DNA from: Isoetes taiwanensis
Lineage: Eukaryota > Streptophyta > Lycopodiopsida > Isoetales > Isoetaceae
Length of the DNA: 64,000 nucleotides
Assembly: GCA_021234155.1 (NCBI GenBank)
Contig: JAJEKV010000034.1
Span: forward strand, 1,116,001 to 1,180,000
Direction: 5' to 3'
How positions within the stretch are numbered: position 1 is the first letter of the stretch; the number at the start of each line of letters is the position of its first letter. Positions 1 to 11,773 of the stretch are shown piece after piece. The position numbers were made by a program, and so were the translations under genes. Under the pieces are notes generated by a model that was not told where the DNA came from, did no database searches, and saw nothing but the letters and a program-made list of their open reading frames with translations.

Positions 1-35
1 CGTATTTATAGCGTATATTCCCCTGGACCGTCACA
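1..35 (-). repeat. LTR-end palindrome fragment (chromovirus LTR family)
   Basis: These bases are the reverse complement of the first ~34 bases of the LTRs at 7075 and 10131 (GTGACG...CCAGGGGAATATACG then CTATAAATACG). No polypurine tract lies next to it, so it may be the outer edge of a 5' or solo LTR on the - strand, cut by the window edge. Confidence 0.6.
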
Positions 36-832
36 GAACCACAACTAGACGAACTGGAGGAGGATGAGGCCGAAGAAGAAGAAGGCAACATGCAAGAATT
101 ATCTCCGCCAATGGATATGACAAGGTAGCCGACCAGGGTCGAAAAGATAGCCTCCACCACCTCGACTCGATTCCCCGAAGAAGGTCCGCCATGGGCCAAA
201 TCCCCAGCACAGTAGAGCTGCTCAGCATATTCGGCATTGCCAACAACGTACCAGTCTGATGATCCAGAAACTGTCTTTTCGAGTGCCTACATCAAAGGTC
301 TATCCAGGAGTTCGAGATAGGCTACGACGACCGAACCACATCAACGACGGCGGGATCTCGCCATGAAGCGGCCAAAGCCGAGGAGGCCAAGATCTGCACC
401 TGCAGGAGGCAGCGAGGCGGAGCTGGTATAACCTGTTGAAGAAGGCAACCTCTGCGCGATCCATACCAAGCAGGCCCAAAGATCTCCACCCGGTGAGGAG
501 AAGTCGCAAGGAGAAGCCGTGAAGAGCCCCAGTCTAGCAAACTATATAAATATAAGTTTTTCCTGCACATTGTTTTACTCATTAGAAGTAAATTTACTAT
601 AAATTATTTGCTTGTAGAATATAAAATATTCTTGTATAAATTAATTGTAGTAGAATCCTTTGCATCTTACTTAAAATGCTCTTAATTGGCTAAGTAATAT
701 AGTCACTTGATTTAGGGCAAAATTGATCCAAATTTCGTACCAAAAGATGTTAGAATGCTTAGAAATTGTCTAGAAATGCAGTGTAGCACTTTAAATTTGT
801 TAAAAATATCCAAAAATAGCTGGAATTGGCCC

Positions 833-901
833 ACCCGGGTGAGACCGCGCCAAATACGTCTGCGTTCGCGACGCAGAGGCCATCCGCGCGGATTCACCCG
901 G
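833..901. repeat. GC-rich nested hairpin, copy 1
   Basis: The outer arms CCGGGTGAGACCGCGC and GCGCGGATTCACCCGG pair at 14 of 16 positions. An inner perfect 6-bp hairpin (CTGCGT, loop TCGCG, ACGCAG) lies at 860-876. A related hairpin lies about 200 bp downstream. Confidence 0.7.
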
Positions 902-1037
902 TTTGCCCATATTTGCACTTTTAGATATTTTTTTGGTATGAAATAAGTTGCTAGTTAATTTAGAATTGGCCCAAATAGGCATTCTAAGATCTTATAGTTC
1001 TTGAAATTGTTGAATCTTGTCAAAAATGAAGGGAGTA

Positions 1038-1100
1038 GGGTGAAACCGCGCCAAATGCATGTGCGTTCTCAACGCAGAGCTCATTGGCGCAGTCTCACCC
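1038..1100. repeat. GC-rich nested hairpin, copy 2
   Basis: The left arm 1038-1057 and right arm 1082-1100 form a near-perfect inverted repeat (GGGTGA.AC.GCGCCAA.TG). An inner perfect hairpin TGCGTT/AACGCA lies at 1062-1076. It is homologous to the hairpin at 833-901; the sequence between them is weakly similar too, so the pair looks like a diverged tandem duplication. Confidence 0.7.
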
Positions 1101-1246
1101 GGGTCACATGATTGGAAGCCAAAATTTTGCAAAATTACATTGAAAAGGGTCTTAGTATATATGCTAGTCTTCTACCTTGCACTCTAATGTCTTGTAGTAC
1201 CCCATTCTAGCTTTTCAATCCATTTGAACCTCATCTTAAAAGAATT

Positions 1247-1325
1247 CCCACAGTAGCGGGAATCGAACCTCCCACCCATAGGGTTGAACCCCCCCGTGCC
1301 AACCACTAAGGGCGGGCATCGTTTA
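1247..1325 (-). repeat. tRNA-derived (SINE-head-like) sequence
   Basis: On the - strand there is an A-box-like stretch (TTAGTGGTTGG) followed about 30 bases later by a good pol III B box (GGTTCGATTCC). The acceptor arms do not pair and the T stem has two mismatches, so it is not a working tRNA. A tRNA-derived SINE head or a dead tRNA copy fits best. No poly-A tail was recognised downstream. Confidence 0.45.
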
Positions 1326-4268
1326 TGTTTGAATTATAATTCTTAATTAAATTTAAGCTTTAATAATGTTATATAATATTAATGGCCAAGCCTTAGAACC
1401 AAGATCCTTAAGCTAGATAGAGACAGCATCGGCATTCATCCCAGCTCAGTTGTCGCTCTTATCTTGCTAAGCGTCTCCTTGTCTACATACATGTAGTATA
1501 GTTAAACCTTTTTCTTAGAAATCCAGCTAGTTGCCAAGGCCTTAGAAATTGTTGTCACACGTTGGTATGATACACCAACACACGTTATAGGTGCACTATC
1601 ATCAAGTGTCTTCAGGCATGCCTTTGTATCATAGATAATTGTCTAGGAATTCATTTTATCTAGGTAATTCAGTCTAGCACACCAAGTACACCCAGTGAAT
1701 GAGTCTCCTTCTACCACCCCATAACAGTAAATAAGTATCTTCCTCAGTGTCTAGTAAAGTGCCAAATGCCAAGTGGGTCATTTGAGGTAGAGTGGATAAA
1801 GGCATAAAAATAGGGTTTGCAGAGTAAGTAGATATAAGTAATTATTGTATGGTAGTATTAGTTGCCTTGTGCTTAGGGCAATAATATAGGTCAGGAGAAC
1901 CTTCGTTGCAGATCCTCGAGCCTCGACAGTGGAGCCACTCGACAACATCAATGAATTGAAAGCAGAGGGCAACTTATGGAGGAAGCTTCAGCTAATCAAA
2001 CGCCAAGATGGTGTACAGGGAAGGCCGAACACAAATAAGAAAGGGGAGCCTATCGGAAAGACGACTGCGACATCAGGAGAGACATAAGAATTGCCAAGAG
2101 GGCTATGCAACAGCCAGTGGGCATCACGGCACTTACAAAATTGACCACATTAGGGGAGGAACATCTCCTAGTCAAGGATATTCTCCAAGTGCCATATTGT
2201 CTCGAGGAACGGCCCCACATCGATGACTAATGTCACAGCTACACCACCAACAAGTACACTTCATCGACTTATGGTATCAAGAGCCCTAAAGGATGAGACT
2301 GGACATACCTCCTCGGAAGGGCAACTATCATAGATATCCAGGCCATAGTAGTATCAGATTTGGACTTCAAGCAAACATGCTTTGATTAAGGAGGTATTAC
2401 ATGCGAGCAAGAGTGGGCTCCTCAGGAATAGAAATATGGCGTGACTGCAACAAACTTCTTCCTCATCAGCCCCGATACTTCAGAGCAGCTGCATCAACCT
2501 CGACAGCACCATCTCAAGATCACGACAATCTTCTACCTTAGAGATTGGAGGTAGAACACAATCAAGAGGAGGCATCATGGGGGGCCAAAGACCAGCATTA
2601 TTAACTGATCAGTCAGGATTAGTCCCTGCAGATGGATGCACATAAACTCCTCTCAGCAAGAGAAGTTGCATAGTTAGAAGTGGTAAAGCACTCGACATTG
2701 TCTTCAGCCTTATAAGATCAGCATATGGCCGCCAGGATGAAGAATCAAATCGACAAGCTCAACACAACAATACCAATTCAGGAGTTAGAAGAATCATCCT
2801 CGAATCTAATAACCTTCAAAGGCGGATGAGTCAAACACGAAAAGATTGTGCTGCGATGGTGAACATTATCTTCAAGCTCTTGGGATGCCACACCGAAGCG
2901 TTATGTTATCTACATCAACAAGTCCACTAAGAGGGATAATGTAATGAAGGTAATCAGCATCAACATTAAGGGCGATCGAGTCGAAATATGTTCGACAAAA
3001 GAAGCAGGGCACACGAATGATTATACAACAACTCCAAGGATACCAGATTCTTTTCAACAAGTTATGGATCATCGCCTTGCTACCCCAACGACTAATCACA
3101 GCACCAGCTTTAAGCAAGCTAGAGGACCTATCAGATAGTTGAGTTTCTTAGAATTATGGGTGATAACATCCATGATGGGATTGGGTCGGAATTTCGAGTA
3201 GATTTTTTTTGTTATTTCTTTTAGAAGGGATGTACCCAAGATTTGAGCAAAGCTTCAAGGATTGGGAACAAAATGTATGGAGTACAACAATTGTATACAT
3301 TGCTGGCAGATATCCAATATATTGGAACCTCTTTGTGAGCTTGATCATCTCGCTAAGAAGGATTCAATAATAGGATAACCGTCGACCATGTATATGACGA
3401 GTACTTCCGCAGCATAAGGAATAATCCGACCAAGTGAAGGGAAGCAATCTAATAAGTCCGGCCAACTTCTTAGATAGCATCAACTCAAAGGTGGGACTAT
3501 TTCAAAAGGGCAATAAGTAAGGAAGGGGATCCTAGAGTATAGATTAGATCTAAAACAAGAATAATTATCTAATCATATAGTTCTATGTGTGCCCAAAAGT
3601 AATGTCATGCCGACTAAACTTGTGGCCATAGGATTTATGTAAGTAGTTCTTTAACTTATAATTTTGCACCTCCTAGATGACGGACATCTTTAAGAGTAAG
3701 ACTCTTAAGTCTAAATCTAGGCCAGTAGTTAAGGCAAGGAGTAATTAGCAGCACCAATGGAACAAGAGTCAAGTTCGACATCAACCTTAAGCGAGGCAAA
3801 GTAGAGCATCGGCACCAACTTATGTACATTGGCAATTATGACCTCATAATAAGCATGCAATATTAAAGCTGGCTAAAGCAATAATTGATTATTATAAGCA
3901 AGAGATACTTAGCACAGCACCAAAGGGCAAGTACCTTATAATTTAAGTTAAGTAATTCCAATCGTGCAACGCATGTCAGTAAAGCAATTACTTAAGTACA
4001 TCATGAGGAATGAGGTCGTACATAAGCTACAAGTTGTCGACCCCGACCGCAATAGTAAGAAGGAAGATGCTACTTTGAAACAGTTGCCTTGGCCAATTTC
4101 TAAGTAATTAAGAAGTCCCATGATATATCCCTTGATGAAATTTGAGAGCTTTTGCTCTATAGAAGCATAGAGACCAAACCACTCTTGCACGGATGCGAGC
4201 CGATCAGCAAGGCTCTTTATAGAATCAACACTTCCGAAGCTAGCGAGCTCAAGAAGCAGTTGTAGGAG
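1326..4268 (+). other. Decayed retroelement internal region (gag/early pol expected); no ORF recognised
   Basis: The stretch lies upstream of clear reverse transcriptase and integrase remnants on the same strand, so by position it should hold gag and early pol of the chromovirus. All frames are closed by frequent stops. I cannot name a domain in it. Confidence 0.35.
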
Positions 4269-4640
4269 TTGATTGACTTGGGGACCTTTTCGGCCAAGAT
4301 GGAAGTCCAAAGATGTATATCAACCATGGGCAGCTCAACAAGCAACGACATAATGGATCAGCCCCAAAAAGCAGGATTCTTCTACAAAATCGACTTAAGC
4401 TCGGGCAATCAGCAAATAAGGATGAAGGGGGAAGATAATTATAAGACTCCTTCAGAACTTGGTATGGGCACTATCACTTCACAGTGATGCCCTTGAGTCT
4501 ATGGAATGCTCCACCAACTTCGTATGCATTTGAGGATCGGCGTCTTGAAGATTCCTTGGATGATTTCTTCATCAATTCTCTTCGACAACATCGTGATCTA
4601 CAAAGAAATCAATGGAAGAGCATGCAGCAGTGGAGATGTT
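4269..4640 (+). pseudogene. Ty3/gypsy reverse transcriptase remnant
   Basis: Near 4372-4450 the translation reads GFFYKIDLSSGNQQIRMK, the conserved fingers/palm motif of Ty3/gypsy RT (family form FxKIDLxSGYHQIR). It continues in another frame into a degraded F-T-V-M-P-type segment and the region that should hold the second catalytic motif. Frameshifts and stops interrupt it within about 300 bp. Only about 700 bp separate it from the integrase core, whereas RT tail, RNase H and the HHCC domain should need roughly 1.5 kb, so a deletion is likely. It belongs with the integrase and chromodomain remnants downstream. Confidence 0.75.
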
Positions 4641-5049
4641 AAGACGTCGCCACTCATTGGCAAGCTTTTGAAGCAGCAATTTGCAATGCCATCTCCACTT
4701 CGGCAGGCGAATTCGGTAAGAAGATAGAAGAAGCCATCTCCGCCAACATAGAGTTCAAGCATAGTGGGCTAGTCTTTGCAAGAGTGCAAGGACGGATTAA
4801 GAAAGAGAAACCTTCAAATATTTTAAAAAAGGAAGGTAATCTTTAATAGCAAAGAACAACTATGCGTACCCAAAATATAAGGAGTAAGAAAAAATCTTCT
4901 ATGACACGATAATGGCCCTATTTCCGCCATGCAAATTTATAAAGGCCTACTTCAAGATTAGAAGTAGCTACGCCCGGCCGGATATGAAGAAGCGATAATC
5001 GACATATCCAAGAATGTCGGTGCAGCCAGCCAGACAAAGGGCGGAACAA

Positions 5050-5540
5050 CTTCGAATTCCAGGAGTCATCAAGGGCGGTGCCAGACACCAAGTGGGAAGT
5101 CATCAGCATGGGTTTTATAGTTGGCCTCCCAAGGACAACAAGAAGCTTTGAAGCCTTGATGGTTGTGGTATATAGCTTAGAAAAAGGGCACATGCTTGCC
5201 ATGCCACACCATAGACACCGCCTTGGCTCTAGCCGTGTGGTCTACATAAGAGATCTTTTAGGCTGCATGGAAATGCACAGGTCGATCATCATCAAAAGAG
5301 ATCCAAAGTTCCTTAGCGACGTTTAGCAAGACTTCTTCAACACGAGCTGCACCAACTTGTTGATGAGTTTTGCTTATCTTTTGCAGTCAAATCGGCAAAG
5401 GGACTGCACCAACACAATTTTGGAGAGCACGTTGAGAAACTATGATTGGAACAAGTAATCCAAATGGGCCGAAAGTACATCCACCGGTCAATTACGCATA
5501 ATAATATGAAGCAAGAGTCATTGAAGATGTCTCCTCCATG
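5050..5540 (+). pseudogene. Ty3/gypsy integrase core remnant
   Basis: The translation at 5078-5326 contains DTKWEVISMGFIVGLP, the start of the chromovirus integrase core with the first catalytic Asp position replaced in the MGFI context. RDPKF, the motif around the second catalytic Asp, follows. Just after this the frame closes with a stop. A second frame continues with degraded sequence up to 5540. This is a dead copy of the rve domain that would join element cDNA to host DNA. Confidence 0.75.
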
Positions 5541-5742
5541 ATCGATTCACGCTTATTAATGCTTGACCCTAGTTATGTGGCATAATTTAATGCCCTAGGT
5601 GGAAGTTTCTCAACAACAACAGCATATATGCAGTAGCTTTTGGTAGAAGTGTGAGAATATCTTCAACAGCATGGGCACATCTGAAGAGTCTAGCAGATAG
5701 ACATAACACTCCTCGAGAGTTGTTTTGTTGTGACAGATAAAG

Positions 5743-6189
5743 TTGGCTCAAGTAAAGGTTAAGCAAGGGAAGCTTCACATCGGCAATTGTAAGAAGCTCG
5801 CCCCTGGGTGGGCCGGTCCGTTCAAGATCTTGGAGAAGAGTGGGCTCTCAAGCTACAAGTTGGATCTCTTGGGCCACCTTAAGGTCTTCCATGTGAGTTT
5901 ATTGAAAAGGCACGATCCTAACCCTGAGAAGGTTTTGGATACTCCAACTTTGTTGGAAATGGTGAAGGATCAAGTTGAAATAGTGCCTGAATTCCTTCTT
6001 GATAAGTCATTCAAGAGGACTAGGTGGTCTCAATTCCTCCAGCATTTGGTCAAGTGGAAGCAGTTGCCCGTGGAAGACGCGACATGGGTATTGAAGCAGG
6101 ATTTGGAGAAGCAATACCCAGAGTTTATGAAGGAGTTTGATGGGCGAGTCGTCCCCGAACTGATCGACGCCGACTTGCCAGGAGGTTAG
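5743..6189 (+). pseudogene. Integrase C-terminus with chromodomain (chromovirus), partial
   Basis: This open stretch of 148 codons encodes the end of a chromovirus polyprotein. Residues ~20-60 match the integrase C-terminal region (GPFKILEK..., LLGHLKVFHVSLLKRHDP). Residues ~90-135 match a chromodomain (VKWKQLPVEDATWV...L). In this family the chromodomain directs integration to marked chromatin. The stretch is intact although everything upstream is full of stops, so the two parts may differ in age or have been joined by recombination. It ends 885 bp before the 3' LTR. The start codon is only the first Met of the open frame, since the natural protein is a polyprotein. Confidence 0.85.
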
Positions 6190-7059
6190 CTAGTATGTGG
6201 TTAGTTAGCCTTAAGCCTGGCGCATGCATTCTAGTTAGTAGGGTGCATGTGCCAGAACCTTGGATCGTGTGGGCGATGATGAGATACGCCTTTAGGGCAT
6301 TCCCTAGGCCACACGCACCAAGAGGTGCGCATGACCATTAGGGTCATGTGAGTGAGGAATGAGGCATGGTGGGCGATGATGGGACATCGATCGGATGATC
6401 TCTATGCCACGATGCGGGGGACGCACACCTGGCTGTAGGAGGGTCATGGTGAAGGTTAAAGTGATCATGCGCGATGATGGGATCGTGAGACGTTCCCTAG
6501 CTTAAAACCCTTGGGGCATGATGCACTGGGGTGTACTCGATCTGGGAGATCGTGTACAAGGTAGCACTTGATCATGGGCGATGATAGGATCATCTTAAAT
6601 GGTCCTTAAGCTCAAATCCTTATGGGGCCATGATCGGGTGCAAGGTAGTAGGGTAACCTTGAGCTGGTAGTTCGGCTCAAGGAGGTAGGTAAGGGGGGTG
6701 GTCCCCTAAAACCACAAACTTATTTAACTTGTATAACGTAATGTGCTACTTGTGCAGGCCAGTGAAGGGAAGCATGAAGGAGGCAGCACGTTACGAGAAG
6801 ATAGGAGTCATAGATTTTAGACTAACTATGAACTCCTAAATTTGTTGTAATAATATTATATGTGTATACTTTGATAATAATAGTTGTTATAGCTATATAA
6901 TTTTGTATAACTTATAAATATAGCTTTATAATTACATAATAAGTAATTAACGAAAAGTTGATCTTTTCAATAGAGTTAAGTTCATATATTCTTGTTGTGT
7001 GCTTTTGCAGGATTAGAGTAGGTTCGTCACCTTAGCGCAATGCTGAGGACAGCATTGTC
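6190..7059 (+). repeat. Post-pol non-coding region with ~100-bp degenerate tandem repeats
   Basis: A GGGCGATGATGGGAT-type motif recurs at 6270, 6369, 6469 and 6576, giving a period of about 100 bp, each followed by a variant of CATTCCCTAG or a GATC-rich segment. The block repeats at 9331-10118 in front of the second LTR, so it is the family's 3' untranslated region. No ORF was recognised. Confidence 0.75.
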
Positions 7060-7074
7060 CTAAGGGGGGGAGAA
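7060..7074 (+). promoter_or_regulatory. Polypurine tract of chromovirus copy A
   Basis: A purine run (AAGGGGGGG-AGAA) abuts the TG start of the LTR at 7075. This is the position and composition of the primer for plus-strand synthesis in LTR retrotransposons. The second copy (10119-10130) has the same tract. Confidence 0.85.
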
Positions 7075-8719
7075 TGTGACGTTCCAGGGGAATATACGCT
7101 ATAAATACGTATATTCCTGGACTCGTCACCATACAAGTCTACATATATAGCCTTGTATACCATAGATTGTGGCACTAGGGGGATGACTAAGTTATTCATA
7201 TAACTTAGCCAACCTTAGGTTAAGACCAATTTCCACGTGGCCTTAACCTATTGGGCACCCGCCACACGGCCTTACCCTATTGGAGCCATGTGGCATAACA
7301 TGTGAACCCTAACATATAAAGGCCTAAACCCTAACCCTAGGCCTCTTTTCTGGCTCCAGCAGTCTGGGAACCTTCTTCGCGCTCGAAACTCCGTTTCGAG
7401 AACCGTCTGTTGTGGCATAGCCTAGCACAGCAGCCCCCGGAGCGTGAGCGTATCAGCAGGAGTGGGAGCTACCTCGAACACTTCGAAGACCATGGAGACG
7501 CCAGGATTGGGAGGGAGTGCTTCAGGAGCAGGTATGTAGAGTAGTAGTCATAGTAGTTCATCTGGAATTAACATTCCAGATGAGTTAGTATCTTGTATCT
7601 AGGGTAGAGCCATCCTAGAACCCTCATGCATCATCTTGAACCCTAATCAAGGAACCCTAACTGTAAGTTAGAATTGTATGATTAGGTTAAGATGTTCTTA
7701 GGATTATTCTCATGATGTGATGATTATGTGACGATGGTTGATCATGTTTGCTCCTCTTGTATTGGGAAGGGGGGTAGAGACCTAGGGCCATATGTAGTAT
7801 GCTCCTAGAGTAGATCCCTTAGTTCCTATTAGATGCGGCCTGTGCATAGTAGCCCACCAGGCTATAGAGGCTATGATGTGACTCAGCACTACACAACGGG
7901 GCTAGAGGCAATGCGGAGGGAGGATCCCTGCCGAGTGGGGGCTACGGGGGATCCCATAGTGGGCTAGGCTTATGGTCGGTCACTTCGTGCGGGCCGAGCA
8001 TGGGTCTGACACCTCCTGGGGCGATGGTGTCGCCCTGCCTCTCAAGAGCTGCAAGTGTCAGCTTGGCTCTTGTTTTGGGGGGTTCAGTCGGGTACGAATC
8101 GTGTGTCGCCACGATTCTCTAGCCGCCCGCGGAACCTCTAGACCCCGGGAAGGGGAGATGCAACCCTTCCTGCCTCATCGGACCAGGGAGATGCAACCTG
8201 GAGTAGTCCCGATGGGTGATACCATGGGATTACGTATCCGGAAGGCTAGAGTCACGCCAGAGCTTGATTTAGCCCATCTGCAAAGTATGCACAGGAGGGG
8301 CGGATGGAGTGGTCAACCCTAGCCATTGTCTTATGCCAGCCCTCGCCATTGTTATGACTCGGTCTGCTCTATCTTGAGGCCTAGCCAGTCAGTCATCTTC
8401 CTTATGAGTCGGAGCCATGGGTAGGAGCTCTTATGTTTTATGGCATAGGATTATCTTCTTTGCAGTTGTGGATATGTGATGGACTACCCTTCGAGGTAGT
8501 ATGTTGTATTGTTATTGCTAGTTCTGACGTTGTTTATGCTTCCGCTGTGATAGGAGCCCATAGGGGAAGGGCGCGCAAGACACCTTCGTGTCCCCTGCCC
8601 GCACTAGGATTCTCTCAGAGTGCGGGTTAGACGGAGGGCCCATGCGGTTGATGGACCGGATGGGGGATTTCCTGCCGAGTGTACGGTCGGGCGCCGTATA
8701 TTTAGCAGGGAGCGTCACA
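7075..8719 (+). mobile_element. 3' LTR of chromovirus copy A (1645 bp)
   Basis: It starts TGTGACG directly after a polypurine tract and ends CGTCACA, so it has TG...CA ends. It is collinear with the 1643-bp LTR at 10131-11773. The first ~54 bp form a palindrome. A TATA-like CATATAAAGG at 7313-7322 and a telomere-like CCTAAACCCTAACCCTAGG at 7323-7341 lie where the U3/R boundary would be expected. No long ORF in it is credible. Confidence 0.9.
7313..7322 (+). promoter_or_regulatory. Putative LTR TATA box (copy A)
   Basis: CATATAAAGG lies about 240 bp into the LTR. The aligned position in copy B reads CTATAAAGGC (10371-10380), so the core is kept in both LTRs. Plausible U3 promoter; not proven. 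Confidence 0.5.
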
Positions 8720-9330
8720 ATATTACAATATTTATATTTTAAATCATTAATAGCCAAATGAAAATAAATTCTTATTATAGACTTTTACATATCCCCACCT
8801 ACCATCATCATTGATAGTAGTTTTTCAAACTATGAATTTCTATTACATATACCACATATGCATCTTCAAAAAAGAATTGTAAAAGATTGCCAATATCCTC
8901 TAGATGCCCGAGTTGATTGCATAACATCTTCCTTCAAGGGTTAGAGATAAGTGCAATTTGATCACAATATCTAGAAGGTGTTGTTGCATTAAATGTAGTT
9001 CAGACTATGGATGTTATAAGCTATTGTAAGCTTCTATTAAAAGTTTTTTAAAATTATTATATATTCTTTGATTGTTGATTATTACTTGTAATTGCAGTAC
9101 AATATATCTAAAGCTACAAAATTTAATTTACATTTTTTTTTTCAGTTGGAAAAAATAGCTAAGTAAACGTTTATAGTACATAATTTAAAAGTTTCTCCAA
9201 GTTCAAATACATATAAATGTAATAATAATAATAACTTTAGCCAAATGTATATCATAAAATACTGTAAAATTTTAAAAAATCGCCAAACTATTTTTTATAA
9301 AAAAATATATAGTATGCTTAATTTTTTCCC
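8720..9330 (+). mobile_element. Right part of a small AT-rich non-autonomous element
   Basis: It aligns with the right three-quarters of the 813-bp insertion at 14277-15089, including TTATTATAGACTTTTACATA and the right end AATTTTTTCCCTGG. Its left part is missing at the junction with LTR A, as expected if chromovirus A jumped into this element. It contains no coding sequence. Confidence 0.75.
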
Positions 9331-10130
9331 TGGATGGGATACGCCTTTAAGGCATTCTCTAGGCCAGCATGCACCAAGAGGTGCGCATGACCAATAGGGT
9401 CATGCGAGAGAGGAAGTGAGGCATGGTGGGCGATGATGGGACATCGGTCGGATGCTCTCTATGCCACGATGCGGGGTTCGCACACCTGGCCATAGGGGGG
9501 TCATGGTGAAGGTCAAAGTGATCATGCGCGATGATGGGATCGTGAGACGTTCCCTAGCTTTAAACCCTTGAGGCATGATGCACTAGGGGTACTCAGCACC
9601 GGGTAACCGAGTACAAGGTAGCACTTGATCATGGGCAATGATAGGATCATCTTAAATGGTCCTTAAGCTCAAATCCGAAAGGGCCATGATCGAGTGCAAG
9701 GTAGTAGGGTAACCTTGAGCTAGTAGTTCGGCTCAAGGAGGTAGGTAAGGGGGGTGGTCCCCTAAAACCACAAACTTATTAACTTAAATAACGTAATGTG
9801 CTATTTGTGCAGGCCAGTGAAGGGAAGCATGAAGGAGGGAGCACGTTATGAGAAGATAGGAGTCATAGATTTTAGACTAACTATGAACTCCTAAATTTGT
9901 TTTAATAATATTATATGTGTATATTTTTATAATAATAGTTGTTATGGCTATATAATTTTGTATAATAATTATAAATATAGCTTTATAATTACATAATAAG
10001 TAATTAACAAAAAGTTGATCTTTTCAATAGAGTTAAATTCATATATTCTTGTTGTGTGCTTTTGCAGGATTAGTGTAGGCTAGTCACCTTAGCGTAATGC
10101 TGAGGACAGCATTATCCTAAGGGGGGAGAA
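9331..10130 (+). mobile_element. 3' internal end of chromovirus copy B with polypurine tract
   Basis: It is collinear with 6280-7074: the same degenerate ~100-bp GATGATGG repeats, the same AT-rich block and the same CAGCATT.TCCTAAGGGGGGAGAA tract (10119-10130) in front of the LTR. It is non-coding and begins directly at the right end of the small AT-rich element. Confidence 0.85.
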
Positions 10131-11773
10131 TGTGACGTTCCAGGGAAATATACGCCATAAATACGTATATTTCTAGGTCCGTCACTATACAAGTCTATCT
10201 TCATAGCTTTGTATACCATAGATTGTGGCACTAGGGGGCATGACTAAGTTATTCATATAACTTAGCCAACCTTAGGTTAAGACCATTTTCCACGTGGCCT
10301 TAACCTATTGGGCACCCGCCACACGGACTTACCCTATTGGAGCCATGTGGCATAACATGTGAACCCTAACCTATAAAGGCCTAAACCCTAACCCTAGGCC
10401 TCTTTTAAAACTCCAACAAATTGGGAACCTTCTTCGCTTGAAACTCTGTTTTTTGAACCGCCTCTTTGTGGCACACATAAGCGTGGCAACCCCCGTGAGG
10501 CGTGGCGCATTGGCGTGAGTGGGAGCTACCTCGAACACCTTGAAGATCATGGAGATGCCAGATTGGGAGGGAGTGCTTCGAGCGGTATGTGGAGTAGTGC
10601 TCTTAGTAGTCCATCTGGAAGTTAGCACTCCAGATGGGTAATAGTATGTCGTATCTAGAGTAGAGCCATCCTAGAACCCGTATTCAACATCTTGAACCCT
10701 AATCAAGAAACCCTAACTGTAAGTTAGATATGTATGATTAGGTTAAGATGTTCTTATGATGATTATCATGTTATGATGCTATGTGATGTTGGTTGATCAT
10801 GTTTGCTCCTCTTGTATTGGGAAGGGGGGTAGAGACCTAGTAGCCATTATGTAGTATGCTCCTAGTCTAGATCCCTTAGTTCCTATTAGATGCGGCCGTG
10901 CATAGGAAACCCACCGGGCTATGGAGGCTATGATGTGACTCAAAGACTACACAACGGGGCTAGAGGCAATGCGGAGGGAGGATCCCCGCCGAAGCGGGGC
11001 TACGGGGGATCCCATAGTGGGCTAGGCTTATGGTGGTCACTTCGTGGGGTCGGGCATGGGTCCGACACCTCCTGGGGCAATGGTGTCGCCGCCTCCTCGG
11101 GAGTTGCAAGTGTCGGCTTGGCTCCTGTTTTGGGGGGTTAAGTCGGGTACGAATCGTGTGTCGCCACGATTCTCTAGCCGCCCGTGGAACCTCTAGACCC
11201 CGGGAAGGGGAGATGCAACCCTTCCTATCTCATCGGACCGGGGAGATGCAACCCGGAGTCGTCTCGCTGGGTGATGCCATGAGATTGCGTATCCGGAAGG
11301 CTAGAGTCATGTCAGAGCCTGATCTAGCCCATTCTGCAAAGTATGCACAGGAGGGGCGAATGGAGTGGTCAACCCTAGCCATTGTCTATAGCCAGCCCCG
11401 CCATTGTTATGACTCGGTCTGCTCTATCTTGAGGCCTAGCCAGTCAGTCATCCTCCTTATGAGTCGGAGCCTGGGTAGGAGCTCTCATGTTTTATGGCAT
11501 ATGTTTATCTTCTTTGTAGCTATGGATATGGGATGGACTACCCTTCGAGGTAGTATGATGTATTGTTATTGCTAGTGATAACGTTGTTTATGCTTCCGCT
11601 GTGATAGGAGCCCATAGGGGAAGGGCACGCAAGACACCTTCGTGTCCCCTTCCCGCACTAGGATCATCTCAGAGTGCGGGATAGACGGAGGGCCCGTGCG
11701 GTTGAAGGACCGGATGGGGGATTTCCTGCGGAGTATACGGCCGGGTGCTGTATATTTAGCAGGGAGTGTCACA
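10131..11773 (+). mobile_element. 3' LTR of chromovirus copy B (1643 bp)
   Basis: It begins TGTGACGTTCC and ends GTGTCACA. It is homologous along its whole length to LTR A, with scattered substitutions and small indels. It has the same terminal palindrome and a TATA-like CTATAAAGGC at 10371-10380. It ends inside pol sequence of element C, so copy B was inserted into C. Confidence 0.9.

Larger units (their letters stand above)
36..1240. other. Degenerate sequence with two GC-rich hairpins; no gene seen
   Basis: No coding region is supported. Positions 36-540 are GC-rich and purine-rich; 541 onward is AT-rich. The only clear structures are the two hairpin repeats listed separately. Context suggests decayed retroelement sequence upstream of the chromovirus pol remnants. 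Confidence 0.4.

Noticed and set aside
1247-1325. Functional tRNA gene on the - strand
   Set aside because: The acceptor stem does not pair and the T stem has mismatches; only the pol III boxes are convincing.
7972-8757. Open frames inside the LTRs (also 11030-11772)
   Set aside because: Both LTR copies have similar-length frames, but the encoded sequences shift frame between copies and lie in non-coding LTR sequence.
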